A stretch of 62,486 nt of DNA from Bryobacterales bacterium (lineage in GTDB: Bacteria; Acidobacteriota; Terriglobia; Bryobacterales; Bryobacteraceae), in the NCBI GenBank assembly GCA_020846745.1, contig JADLDI010000080.1, forward strand, positions 1 through 62,486, in the 5' to 3' direction. Shown piece by piece: positions 35,145 through 44,400 of this stretch. The notes under the pieces were generated by a model. It saw only the letters and a list, made by a program, of their open reading frames with translations. It did not search any database and had not been told where the DNA came from. The first letter of the stretch is position 1, and each line of letters opens with the position of its first letter. The translations under genes were made by a program, and so were the position numbers.

Positions 35145-36258
35145 AGTTCTCCGCTACTGTTTGGCCGATATCTGAAAGCGACTGCCGCGTGCCGAGGTTC
35201 ACGCCGGCCCGCACCCGCCGGCCTGCGACGAGCAACGGCACATACTCGCGGGAATGATCGGTGGACGGCGTGGTCGGATCGCAGCCGTGATCGGCCGTGA
35301 GAATGAACAGGTCGTCAGCCGTGAGCTTCGCACAAACCCGCGGAATCCAGGCATCGGCCTGTTCCAGGGCGCGGGCGTAGCCTTCCACGTCGTTCCGGTG
35401 TCCGTATTGTTGATCGAAATCGACTAAGTTGACGTAGATAAGTCCAGATGCTTCGCTGTCGAGCGCTTCAAGGGTGCGCTGCATGCCATCGTCATTATTC
35501 TTGGTCTTGATCGAACGGGCGATGCCACGGCCGAGGAAAACGTCCGAGATCTTTCCGACGCCAGTTACCGGCACGCCTCGATCGGCTAACCGGTCGAGCA
35601 GCATTCCGGGGGGAGGCGGAACGGCGTAGTCGTGCCGGTTCGATGTTCGCGTGAAGGCGCCGGGTTGGCCGATGAACGGGCGGGCAATCACCCGGCCGAC
35701 TTCGTGCGCACCGCGCAGGATATCGCGTGCCGCTTCGCACATCCGGTATAACTCGGGGATTGGGATGACCTGTTCGTGCGCGGCGATCTGAAAGACGCTG
35801 TCGGCCGACGTGTAAACGATCGGCTTGCCGGTGCGCATATGTTCCTCGCCTAACTGCTGGATGATTTCCGTACCGCTGGCGGGGATGTTACCGAGTATCT
35901 TGCGGCCGGCGGCCTGCTCGAACGCTTCGATTACGTCCGGCGGGAAACCGTTCGGATAAAGCGGGAACGGTTTCGCGAGGTGGATACCCACCATTTCCCA
36001 ATGCCCGGTGGTGGTGTCTTTACCAGGAGAGGCGAGCGCGCACCGCCCGAACGCTCCGGTGGGATTGGGAGCGGGCGGCAAGCCATCGATGGGGCGAATG
36101 TTCGCGAGGCCGATGGCAGAGAGGTTTGGAAGCGACAGGCCGCGCCGGCGGGCGATGTTGCCCAGTGTGTCGCTGCCCGCGTCGCCGTAGGCTGCCGCAT
36201 CGGGCATTTCGCCGATGCCGACGCTGTCGAGCACGACCCACAGCACACGGTGAAACAC
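35095..36258 (-). CDS. deoB: Phosphopentomutase
   Basis: 387 residues of the alkaline-phosphatase superfamily. Metal-site motifs are VVLDSVGIGEMPDAAAYGD near the N-terminus and ILTADHGCDPTTPSTDHSRE near the C-terminus. The phosphorylated Thr is in GKDTTTGHWEM. DeoB interconverts ribose/deoxyribose 1- and 5-phosphates in nucleoside salvage. The start is GTG with GGAG 11 bases upstream. It begins 6 bp after the thioredoxin-like gene. Confidence 0.95.
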   Translation of the reverse strand: MFHRVLWVVLDSVGIGEMPDAAAYGDAGSDTLGNIARRRGLSLPNLSAIGLANIRPIDGLPPAPNPTGAFGRCALASPGKDTTTGHWEMVGIHLAKPFPLYPNGFPPDVIEAFEQAAGRKILGNIPASGTEIIQQLGEEHMRTGKPIVYTSADSVFQIAAHEQVIPIPELYRMCEAARDILRGAHEVGRVIARPFIGQPGAFTRTSNRHDYAVPPPPGMLLDRLADRGVPVTGVGKISDVFLGRGIARSIKTKNNDDGMQRTLEALDSEASGLIYVNLVDFDQQYGHRNDVEGYARALEQADAWIPRVCAKLTADDLFILTADHGCDPTTPSTDHSREYVPLLVAGRRVRAGVNLGTRQSLSDIGQTVAENYGTQIAHGESFLSSLT

Positions 36259-36264
36259 GCGCGA

Positions 36265-37536
36265 TCAATTCTCCTTCAGGCTTTCCTCAATCCGTTCGCT
36301 GAGCATGTCGACAAACCGGTCGGCAATGTAGCCGTTCATGCGCGATGCGATTTGTCCTTTGCGGCTCACCACCAGCGTCATGGGAATTGAGGTTACGCGC
36401 AGCAGCGGCGCGAGGCCATCCTCAAAGTAGACCGTCTTATTCCATTTGTTACTGGCGAGAAAGGGAGCGACGATTTCGCGGTTCTGGTCGGTGTTGATGT
36501 TCAGGAAGACGACGTTGGGGTTATTCTTGAACCGCTCTTTCACCTGTTCGTAAAGCGGCTGCTGTGCGCGGCAGGGGCCGCACCAGGTGGCCCAGAAGTC
36601 GAGCACGATCACCTTACCCTTGAGGCTCGACATCTGTAACTTGTCGCCCTTGAGACCGGTGAGGGAGTAATCCATCAAGTCGATTTTGCCGGCATTGGGA
36701 TCGAGGCTCCGCAGCGACTCTTTGTATGCCTCGATCTTGGCGGAACTGCGGTCATACGCCGCGAGAACGATATCGCCCAGGCCCGTTTCCGAGCCTTTGG
36801 CTTTCCGGTACCATTCGCCCATGCGGACGCGGTCTTTGGCGCGATCGGCTTCGTCCACATTGGGGTCCGGCACGGTGAAAGCTTCGGCCAAGGCCTTTAC
36901 CGCGTCATCTACCTTGCCTTGCCGTTCGAGCCACTTGGCAAGTTCGCGCGCGGCTTCGGCCGATGGAAACGTGTCGTAACTCTGTCTGGCCAGCGTTTCG
37001 GCTTCCGGCAGCTTTCCTAAGTTGCCGTGCGCGCGTGCCTGGTAGACATACGCTTTCGCCAGCAAGATGTTCTGCTCTTCGGCCAGCCGCCCGGCGTTCT
37101 GCGAACCGGCCGGCGGCTTGGGCTGCGTCTTCATTGCGGTTTCGAGCCGCCGCGCGTAGTCGAGCGCCTTCGTTGCCGCTTCTTTCGATTGATCGTTCAG
37201 CAGGTACCGCGACACACGCTCCAGCGCTTCGACGTTATGCGAATCGCGCTCCAGAATCTTTTCGCCGTAGAGGACCACCCGGCTGGCGTCCCGTACTTCG
37301 GCAGCCGCCTGAAATGCCGCGCGCTCGATTTCCCAACGTTGTGAACTCTTGGGGTATTTCGCCAGGTGCCGTTCGATGGCGCGAAGGAAATCTACTTTGG
37401 AAGAGCCGGCTTCGCTGAGTGCGTCGCGAAGCGCCTGCTGTTCGGCGGCTTCGGGCGACGGTTGTGGGTCCTGCGCCAATAGCATCGGACTGGCCGCCAA
37501 TACTACTGCCAGCGCCCAACCCAGGTGCAGCTTCAC
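36265..37536 (-). CDS. Exported TPR plus TlpA/ResA-type thioredoxin
   Basis: 423 residues. A signal peptide (MKLHLGWALAVVLAASPMLL AQ region) is followed by about 240 residues of helical TPR-like repeats (LLAKAYVYQARAHGNLGKLP; AARELAKWLERQGKVDDAVK). A redoxin domain starts near 270 with the active site FWATWCGPCRAQQ. The cis-Pro region is VTSIPMTLVV. It is likely a periplasmic thiol-disulfide reductase with a partner-binding TPR part. The GTG start overlaps the upstream stop (GTGA). Confidence 0.88.
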   Translation of the reverse strand: MKLHLGWALAVVLAASPMLLAQDPQPSPEAAEQQALRDALSEAGSSKVDFLRAIERHLAKYPKSSQRWEIERAAFQAAAEVRDASRVVLYGEKILERDSHNVEALERVSRYLLNDQSKEAATKALDYARRLETAMKTQPKPPAGSQNAGRLAEEQNILLAKAYVYQARAHGNLGKLPEAETLARQSYDTFPSAEAARELAKWLERQGKVDDAVKALAEAFTVPDPNVDEADRAKDRVRMGEWYRKAKGSETGLGDIVLAAYDRSSAKIEAYKESLRSLDPNAGKIDLMDYSLTGLKGDKLQMSSLKGKVIVLDFWATWCGPCRAQQPLYEQVKERFKNNPNVVFLNINTDQNREIVAPFLASNKWNKTVYFEDGLAPLLRVTSIPMTLVVSRKGQIASRMNGYIADRFVDMLSERIEESLKEN

Positions 37537-38153
37537 TCGGTTTTTCCTTTCGGATTGCGGATGGCTTCCGCGATGCCGGCCGCCCGTTCGCGCGCCATGT
37601 TGAGGTAACTGTCGTTCTTGATCACACGGTCGAGCAGCGGCAAAAACTGCTCCAGCGCCACCAGGCGGTTCCGCTCCATGGCGGCTTGCATCTGCAGGAT
37701 CGCTTTGTTCGCGCCCAGCTTATCGAACTTCACCGTGCGTTCGAGCGCGATGTAATGCTGCTCGGTCTCGGTCATCTTCTCGAACCATTCCTGCAGCGCG
37801 CGGGCGTTCAGGTCCTGCGAGAAGTTATATTTCACTTCGGTTTTGGCCGCGCCATCCACCCAGCGGAAGGTCTTCATGCCCATGTTGGCGACCTTCAGCC
37901 CCGATTCCAGGGGTTGCTTGAAATGGTCGAGTTTCTCCGCCAGTTGGTAGATCTCGTCCACCTCCGGCTTTTTCAGCAGGAACCTGATCGGCTGGTCGTC
38001 ATCCGCCGCTTCCTTATAGACAGCCTTTCCGTCACGCTCCACGATGATCTCGACGTAGGGCGGGTGGCTGCCCGGGAACGCTTTGGTAAACACGATCGAC
38101 GGCTCGGCCCAGGCCGCAGCCGCTATTACAAACAGCACAAAAATGCCCTTCAC
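37533..38153 (-). CDS. Exported protein of unknown function in the ruvC operon
   Basis: 206 residues if translation starts at GTG 38153, which overlaps the ruvC stop (GTGA) and begins a signal peptide (VKGIFVLFVIAAAAWAE). The open frame runs further upstream inside ruvC. The mature part is alpha/beta, with a strand-rich N-terminal half (YVEIIVERDGKAVYKEA) and a helical C-terminal half (RNRLVALEQFLPLLDRVIKN). Not recognised. The spacing on both sides shows it is part of the operon. Confidence 0.7.
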   Translation of the reverse strand: MKGIFVLFVIAAAAWAEPSIVFTKAFPGSHPPYVEIIVERDGKAVYKEAADDDQPIRFLLKKPEVDEIYQLAEKLDHFKQPLESGLKVANMGMKTFRWVDGAAKTEVKYNFSQDLNARALQEWFEKMTETEQHYIALERTVKFDKLGANKAILQMQAAMERNRLVALEQFLPLLDRVIKNDSYLNMARERAAGIAEAIRNPKGKTE

Positions 38154-38647
38154 GCGCGAACTCCCACAGCCATACCTCGTGATTCCAGTGTCGCATGGCA
38201 TATCGCCACGGCCAGCGCATCGCAGGCGTCCGGTTCCTTGACGGGCGCTTCCGGACCGAGCAGCGACTCCATCATAAACTGGACCTGTTCCTTTTCAGCA
38301 CGCCCATAGCCCACCACGCTCTGCTTCACCTTCAGCGGCGAGTATTCCGCGCAATCGATGCCCGCCTCGGCCACCACCAGCAATGCCACTCCCCGGACAT
38401 GAGCGAGTTTCAGGGCCGATTTGGGATTCACCGCGTGGAACACCTCTTCGACGGCGGCGCAATCGGGTTTGTAGCAATCGATCTGTCGCCGAAGTGCGGC
38501 TGCGATCGATTGCAGGCGTTTGGAAAGACTGTCCTTAGAGCTGACACGGATCGTGCCCGCCGCCACCATCCGATGCGTCCGGCCGTCGCTGTCGACAATA
38601 CCGTAGCCCGTGCGTTCCGATCCGCAGTCGATTCCGAGCACGCGCAT
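38150..38647 (-). CDS. ruvC: Holliday junction resolvase RuvC
   Basis: A 165-residue endonuclease that cuts Holliday junctions with RuvAB. The acidic catalytic residues are visible: Asp7 in MRVLGIDCGSERTGYG, Glu in AAVEEVFHAVNP, and Asp/Asp in EPDACDALAVAICH. The normal family length is kept. It lies 28 bp downstream of yebC, a common gene order. ruvA and ruvB are not in the window. Confidence 0.95.
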   Translation of the reverse strand: MRVLGIDCGSERTGYGIVDSDGRTHRMVAAGTIRVSSKDSLSKRLQSIAAALRRQIDCYKPDCAAVEEVFHAVNPKSALKLAHVRGVALLVVAEAGIDCAEYSPLKVKQSVVGYGRAEKEQVQFMMESLLGPEAPVKEPDACDALAVAICHATLESRGMAVGVRA

Positions 38648-38675
38648 CTAACGCCCCGGTCGCATGGTGATTCGG

Positions 38676-39422
38676 TTACTTCGACAGTTTGTCGATCTCT
38701 TCTTCGTCGATATCGAAGTTCGAATAGACGTCCTGCACGTCGTCGTGCTCTTCGAGCGCATCGGTCATCTTAAGCATGCCGGACGCGTTCTTGCCTTCGA
38801 GCTTAACGAGGTTTTTGGGAACCATGCTGATGGCGGCTTCGAGCGTCGGAATGCCCGCCTTCTGAATGGCCTCAAGCACCTTGTCGTGCATGTCGGGGGA
38901 AGAGAGCACTTCCCACTGCCCGCCGTCGTTGCGGATGTCTTCGGCCCCGGCGTCGAGCGCAATCGCCATCAGTTCGTCTTCACCGATCTTTTCTTCGTCG
39001 ATGACGATTTGGCTCTTGCGTTCGAACATCCACGCCACCGAACCGACTTCACCGAGATTGCCGCCGTTCTTAGAGAACATGTGGCGAATCTCACTAACCG
39101 TACGGTTGCGGTTGTCCGTCGCGCAGGAGACCATAACGGCCGCGCCGCCCGGACCATAGCCTTCGAACATGATCTCTTCGATCTGCCCGCCTTCCAGTTC
39201 ACCGGTACCGCGCATAACGGCACGCTTGATGTTGTCCTGCGGCATCGAAACCGCCTTGGCGGCTTGAATGGCGGTGCGGAGACGGGCGTTCGAATCGGGG
39301 TCGCCGCCGGCGCGCGCCGCAATCATAATTTCTTTGATAAGGCGAGTGAAGACCTTTCCGCGCTTGGCATCGAGCGCAGCCTTCTTATGCTTAATCGTCG
39401 CCCACTTTGAGTGTCCAGACAT
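38676..39422 (-). CDS. yebC: YebC/PmpR (TACO1) family protein
   Basis: 248 residues with the invariant start MSGHSKWATIKHKKAALDAK, then GKVFTRLIKEIMIAARAGGD and the internal TRYEGYGPGG-type motif (FEGYGPGGAAVMVSCATDNR). The family acts in transcription regulation or in helping ribosomes through proline stretches. First gene of the leftward seven-gene operon ending at tpiA. Confidence 0.95.
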   Translation of the reverse strand: MSGHSKWATIKHKKAALDAKRGKVFTRLIKEIMIAARAGGDPDSNARLRTAIQAAKAVSMPQDNIKRAVMRGTGELEGGQIEEIMFEGYGPGGAAVMVSCATDNRNRTVSEIRHMFSKNGGNLGEVGSVAWMFERKSQIVIDEEKIGEDELMAIALDAGAEDIRNDGGQWEVLSSPDMHDKVLEAIQKAGIPTLEAAISMVPKNLVKLEGKNASGMLKMTDALEEHDDVQDVYSNFDIDEEEIDKLSK

Positions 39423-39455
39423 GGCTTGGGAAATTACAGAATACCACTGGCAAGG

Positions 39456-39566
39456 TCAGAGCTGTAAGACTAAGCGCAGACCTTCGTCGATGCGATGCTG
39501 GAGCGGCGCGGGCAACCTGCCTACGTGGTCTGTCAAGAAGCCGCGGTCGATGGTGAAAAGTCGCAT
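39456..39566 (-). pseudogene. MazF/PemK-type toxin remnant (C-terminal stump)
   Basis: A 36-codon frame starting at the ATG inside GAGGAATGC at the end of the antitoxin gene and ending at TGA 39456. After MRL it reads FTIDRGFLTDHVGRL and RIDEGLRLVLQL, which is the usual C-terminus of a MazF endoribonuclease (last strand and helix). The N-terminal ~75-80 residues that hold the RNA-binding and catalytic parts are missing, so it cannot be an active toxin. The retained ATG suggests an internal deletion just after the start. It overlaps the antitoxin 3' end in another frame. Confidence 0.65.
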
Positions 39567-39796
39567 TCCTCGCGTTCGAGTGTCCCTAGCTGTGCCCGAT
39601 ACAGCGCTTCGTCGATCTCCGAGGAAGTACGGGAATATACCTCGTTCAGCCGCTCGGTGATTGAGTTTGCCCGCCTGCGTTCGAGAAACTCCCTGAGCGC
39701 GGTGGCATATAGCTGGCTTCTGGACATACGCAGATGACGAGCGGTATGCTCGCCCTCTTGAAAGAGTTCGTCCGGCAACGACACTGCGGTTTTCAC
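39533..39796 (-). CDS. Ribbon-helix-helix antitoxin, MazE-like, orphaned
   Basis: 87 residues from GTG 39796. The ORF is open much further upstream, but the RHH fold starts here: VKTAVSLPDELFQEGEHTAR, then LRMSRSQLYATALREFLERR. The C-terminal helical part (TERLNEVYSRTSSEIDEAL) normally wraps the toxin. The usual C-terminal end (...REE) is followed by ten residues, CDFSPSTAAS, read from toxin DNA in the wrong frame, evidence of a deletion fusion. A perfect palindrome sits just upstream. It may still repress its own promoter. Confidence 0.8.
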   Translation of the reverse strand: MKTAVSLPDELFQEGEHTARHLRMSRSQLYATALREFLERRRANSITERLNEVYSRTSSEIDEALYRAQLGTLEREECDFSPSTAAS

Positions 39797-39803
39797 GTCC
39801 TCA

Positions 39804-39822
39804 GTATAACCTGTAGTTATAC
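39804..39822. promoter_or_regulatory. Operator-like palindrome before the antitoxin gene
   Basis: GTATAAC-CTGTA-GTTATAC is a perfect 7-bp inverted repeat with a 5-base spacer, 7 bases upstream of the antitoxin GTG. On the minus strand it contains TATACT, a possible -10. RHH antitoxins usually bind such sites. The repeat also contains the stop codon of the upstream ABC gene (39817-39819). Confidence 0.6.
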
Positions 39823-41028
39823 CGCCGGCCGTTTCTCCCACTCGACCGCCACCGGCAGGCTCGCCAACCCGGCCGTCGCCCGCTCGTCCGTCACCGCGAA
39901 TGACAGGACATCGTCTCGCCAGTCCTGGCTTTTGCCGTCCGGGTGCTGGGTCGCGACAGTCAACGTATAGTCCTGTTGGGTGAGCACGCACGGGAACCGA
40001 AACGTGATATCCAACTCGTCGCCCGCGCGAAACGAACCCAATTTCCGTCCTTCGACCTTGGTGTTGGTGCCGAATACGTCGATCCCGAGCCGGTTGCGGA
40101 CGAGGATACCGACCATAGGGTCGTCTGAGGGCTGGCTGAAGCGGGCGCGCACGCGTACACGCAGATCCGTGCCGCTTTCGACCGAGCGCACGGGTTCCCT
40201 CGATTCATTCTCCAGGGTCACTTGCAGGATCTCGCTGGTGCGGTCCCCGTGGCGGAAGCTCTCGCCGAGCGCGACCTTCTCGCCCGTGCCGACCTCGCGG
40301 TTCTGCCATTCGTGCACCAAGCCAACGTAGCGGTTGACGATCTCCGCCGGGCGGCCATCGGCTTCCACTTTCCCGTGCAGCATCAGGACAGCACGGTCAG
40401 CCAGCCGCTTCACCAGCCCGAGGTCGTGGGACACGAACAGGACCGTGACCCCGCGCTCCTTCAGTTCCTCAAACTTGCGCACGCACCGGGCGGCGAACAC
40501 GGCGTCGCCAACCGCCAAAGCTTCGTCGACGATCAGCAATTCGGGGTCGACATGGATGGCGGTGGCAAACGCGAGGCGGACGTACATGCCGCTCGAATAC
40601 TCTTTCACGGGACGGTCGATGAACTCGCCGACGCCGGCGAACGCCTCAATGCGGGGCAGGGCGTCGATCATCTGGTTGCGCGGGACGCCCAGAATCTCGC
40701 TGTTCAACAGGACATTCTCCCGGCCGCTGAATTCCGGGTTGAAGCCCGCTCCGAGTTCGAGCAGCGCGGCGATCCGTCCCTGCGAGACCACCCGGCCGTG
40801 GGTGGGCTGCAGGATGCCGCTGACGATTTGGAGCAGGGTGCTTTTGCCCGACCCGTTCGGGCCGACCAGGGCGAGAAACTGCCCTTTGGGCACTTCCAGG
40901 GTGATGTCGCGCAAGGCCCAGAAGTCGGTGTGGCGTTTGCGGCCGAAAACGGGCAATGCCTCCCACAACCGGTCGGCCGGCCGGTTGTAAAGGGAATACC
41001 GTTTCGAGACTTTCTGGATCAGCAGCAT
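39817..41028 (-). CDS. Wzt-type polysaccharide ABC transporter ATP-binding protein
   Basis: 403 residues. The ATPase domain has Walker A LVGPNGSGKST (about 55-65), signature KEYSSGMYVRLAFA and Walker B LLIVDEALAVGD, plus the long N-terminal YNRPADRLWEAL region of O-antigen/teichoic-acid exporters. Residues about 260-395 form a Wzt C-terminal beta-sandwich (SEILQVTLENESREPVRSVE; GIDVFGTNTKVEG) that recognises the glycan end. The membrane partner (Wzm) is not in the window. Confidence 0.9.
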   Translation of the reverse strand: MLLIQKVSKRYSLYNRPADRLWEALPVFGRKRHTDFWALRDITLEVPKGQFLALVGPNGSGKSTLLQIVSGILQPTHGRVVSQGRIAALLELGAGFNPEFSGRENVLLNSEILGVPRNQMIDALPRIEAFAGVGEFIDRPVKEYSSGMYVRLAFATAIHVDPELLIVDEALAVGDAVFAARCVRKFEELKERGVTVLFVSHDLGLVKRLADRAVLMLHGKVEADGRPAEIVNRYVGLVHEWQNREVGTGEKVALGESFRHGDRTSEILQVTLENESREPVRSVESGTDLRVRVRARFSQPSDDPMVGILVRNRLGIDVFGTNTKVEGRKLGSFRAGDELDITFRFPCVLTQQDYTLTVATQHPDGKSQDWRDDVLSFAVTDERATAGLASLPVAVEWEKRPAV

Positions 41029-41498
41029 TCGGCAATCCTATTGTCTCGCGTGCCGCCCCAGCCTCCGACACACCCCTGATAGTCGTGCAGAGTAGCGAAG
41101 AGGGCAGCCTTTTTCAAAAGCCTACGGAGACGACCTTTCGGGCAGAAGATCCCGAGATCTGAATCTTGCGGAGCGAGAGATTGGGTATTGGGACACAGGG
41201 AGGATGTGTGCTGACCCACAATATATGGTTATAAAGAATTGTAAATATTTTAGTTCTCATAGAAGTGTTCTCGCTTATGTATAGCCCCACATATTTGTGG
41301 TGCTTAGTTTGCTACGTAAGTATCTGATTTTTCATGATGTAGCAATCCTTCTGTTGCTTTGGTCACTGAATTGCTTTCTCTGTCACAACGGCTTGGGAAA
41401 GAGTGGATTTCTGTAGAGGTCCGGGACGCTGATCCGTTCCTGGCTGCACCTTCCTGCCGTGACATCAACCAATGCACAACCTTAGAGGGCAATATCAT
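41029..41498. promoter_or_regulatory. AT-rich control region upstream of the TonB receptor
   Basis: No convincing gene is present in these 470 bases. About 41218-41400 is strikingly AT-rich for this genome (e.g. ATATGGTTATAAAGAATTG, TGTAAATATTTTAG), while the flanks are GC-rich. Several loose -10-like words occur (TATGTATAG, TATAAAG), but none has a matching -35 that convinces me. The region separates the divergent wzt-like and TonB-receptor genes and probably holds both promoters. Confidence 0.5.
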
Positions 41499-44400
41499 AT
41501 GGCATCCCATTCGAACCGGGCAGCCTCCACCAACCTGTGGCGGCGATCCCTGGCATTTGCTGCAATAACCCTGCTGGCTGCCTCCGCCGGCTTGGCGCAG
41601 GAACGATTCAGCGAACTCCGCGGTGTGGCAACTGACCCGAGCGGTGCAGTTCTTCCCAACGTCAGTGTGACGGTGAAGAACAAAACTACAACCCGCGTCT
41701 TCACCGCGAATACGGTCGCCGACGGCACGTACATCGTGCGTAACGTCGAGCCCGGCCGTTACTCGATCCGGTTCGAATTGAAAGGGTTTACGACGTATGA
41801 AGTAGCGGAAGTTAACCTACTCCTCGGTCAAACCCTAAAGGTCGACGCTCCGATGACGCTGAGTGGTACCGAACAGGCCGTTCAGGTGACGGAAGCGGCT
41901 CCGCTAATCGATACCACCAACACCACGTTGGCCAACAACCTGACGGCAGAGCAGTTCGACCATCTGCCCAAGGCCCGCAGCTTCCAGTCGCTCGCAATGG
42001 CGTCCACGTCGGTTAACTCTGGCGACATTGAGGGCGGCATTCAGGTGAACGGCGCCAGCGGCTCGGAAAACAACTTCACGGTTGACGGAATTTCGACCAA
42101 CAGCCTGATCAACGGCCAATCCCGCCAGAATGCACAGTTCGAGATTCTGCAAGAAGTGCAGGTGAAAACAGGCGGCATTTCGGCGGAGTACGGCGGCGCA
42201 CTCGGTGGCGTGATCAGCGCAATCACGAAGTCAGGCGGAAACGCGTTCCATGGCGATGTGCACTACTACCTGTCGGGAAATAAGTTGAGCGCTTCGCCGA
42301 ACGAACGACTGCGGCTCAGCCCCACCAACGACACTACGGTTGCTTATTATCAGGACGTCAAGCAGAAGAACGATCAGCATGAAATTGGCTACTCGTTGGG
42401 TGGCTATTTCATCAAGAACCGGCTGTACTTCTTCTCCGCGGCCTCTCCCCGGTTTGTGCGGCGCACGAACGACTACAAGTTTAGTAACGGTACCGATCCT
42501 GGCTCGATCGACTCGAAGACGACAGCTCACATGGCGTTCGAGAAAGTGTCCTACGACATCACTAAAACTCTTCGCGGCAGCGCGTTCTTCCTTTGGACAC
42601 CCACGATGTCGACGGGGACGCTGCTCGGCTACAACGGTGAGTGCCCGAATTGCGTGACTTCCTCGAAAGCCGCGAACGTCATCCGCCCGAACCAGGGATA
42701 TTTCTCACCGCAATCGAACTACGGCACGCAGTTAGACTGGATCGCGTCGGCCACCACTTTGCTGTCGGTGCGCGCGGGCCGTTTTTGGGATAATTACAAA
42801 GACGTCGGCCTTCCGGACCTCACGAACGTCACGTTCCAGACCCCTTCGATCGGTCTAGCTGGCGTTCCATCTGCGCTGCAACAGCCCCAGGGCTTCTACA
42901 ACACCCCTCGTGTGTTGACTAGCAAGTGGGATATCGCCACCCGAACCTACGTTCAGGGTGACTTCAGCCGGTACTTCCGCTTCCTCGGCTCGCACGACTT
43001 CAAGGCCGGTATCGGGACGCAGAAGAATGTCAATAACGTCTTGCAGGCCTATCCGACGGGCGGGTACATCTACGTATTCTGGGATCGCGCATTCACGTCG
43101 TCAGTGCCCGGTGGCCCGCGCAATGACCGCGGACAGTACGGTTATTACGAGTTCCACAATATCGGTACGGGTGGCGCCTCGGGTGCAGCGATCAGCAACT
43201 TCTATTTCAACGACAACTACAAGATCCATCCGCGCATTACGCTGAACCTCGGCGTACGCTTTGAAAAAGAGCGCATCCCGTCGTTCCAGCGCAACGTGAA
43301 AGACTACGCGTTTGAATACGGGTGGGGCAGCAAGATCGCTCCCCGCCTGGGTGCCTCGTTCGACGTGTTCGGTAACGGCAAGCTGAAGTTGTACGGAAGC
43401 TGGGGCCGTTACTACGATTGGGTGAAGTACGAACTCGCCCGCGGCACATTTGGTGGCGACTACTGGCTGGTTCAGTATCGTTCGCTCGACACTCCCAACG
43501 TGTTCGACTTAAACAGTAAGAACCTGCCCGGCCGGGACCTGTGGAATCCTGCGGTACCCAACTCAATGCGTAACCGCCGCTCCACCGGATTCCAATACGT
43601 CGATCCGGAAATCAAGCCGATGTCCAGCGACATCGCCAATCTCGGTGCTGAATTCCAGCTTGCTCCGCAGACAGTGTTCCGCGCCAGCTATGTTCACAAC
43701 AATCTGCGCCGAACGATCGAAGACTTGGGTGCCTTGGTCAACGGCGACGAGGTTTACTACTACGCCAACCCTGGGGAAGGCAATGCTCTCGTGACGCCAG
43801 TTTCGGGCGCCACTCAGAAGTTCAACACTCCAAAAGCAGTCCGGCGCTACGACGCCGCCGAATTCCAGCTCAGCAAGCGGTTCGGAACCTGGTTCGGAAC
43901 TGCCAGCTACGTGTACAGCCGGTTGTATGGTAACTACCCCGGTTTGGCCAGTTCTGACGAAATCCGTACCGGCGCTGACGGCGCCGGCGTATTTGGTCCT
44001 GCCCAGCAATCGACCGGCGTGATCTCGCGGCCTGGCGGCAATGCCAACCGCGCGTGGGACATCGACGAAGTTTTGTGGGATGCGCACGGAAACCTCGATC
44101 CGAAAGGGCGCCTGGCGACCGATCGTCCGCATGTCTTCAAATTGTTCGGTTCGAAGACCTTCAAGTGGGGTGATCGCAACTCCACGGATATCGGCGGCTT
44201 CTTCTATGGCGGCTCCGGTACACCACTCTCTACGTTCGTCAATACCCTGAACGGAACGCAGGTATTTGTGAATGGCCGCGGCGACCTTGGCCGTACCCCG
44301 ATCCTGACGCAGACCGACCTTTTGATCGGCCACGAGTTTATGGTCGCGGAAGGCAAGCGCCTCCGCTTCGAGTTCAACGCCCAGAACCTCTTCAACCAGA

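Noticed and set aside
41359..41568. 69-codon frame upstream of the TonB receptor
   Set aside because: It overlaps the receptor start, has no ribosome site and shows no protein-like pattern.
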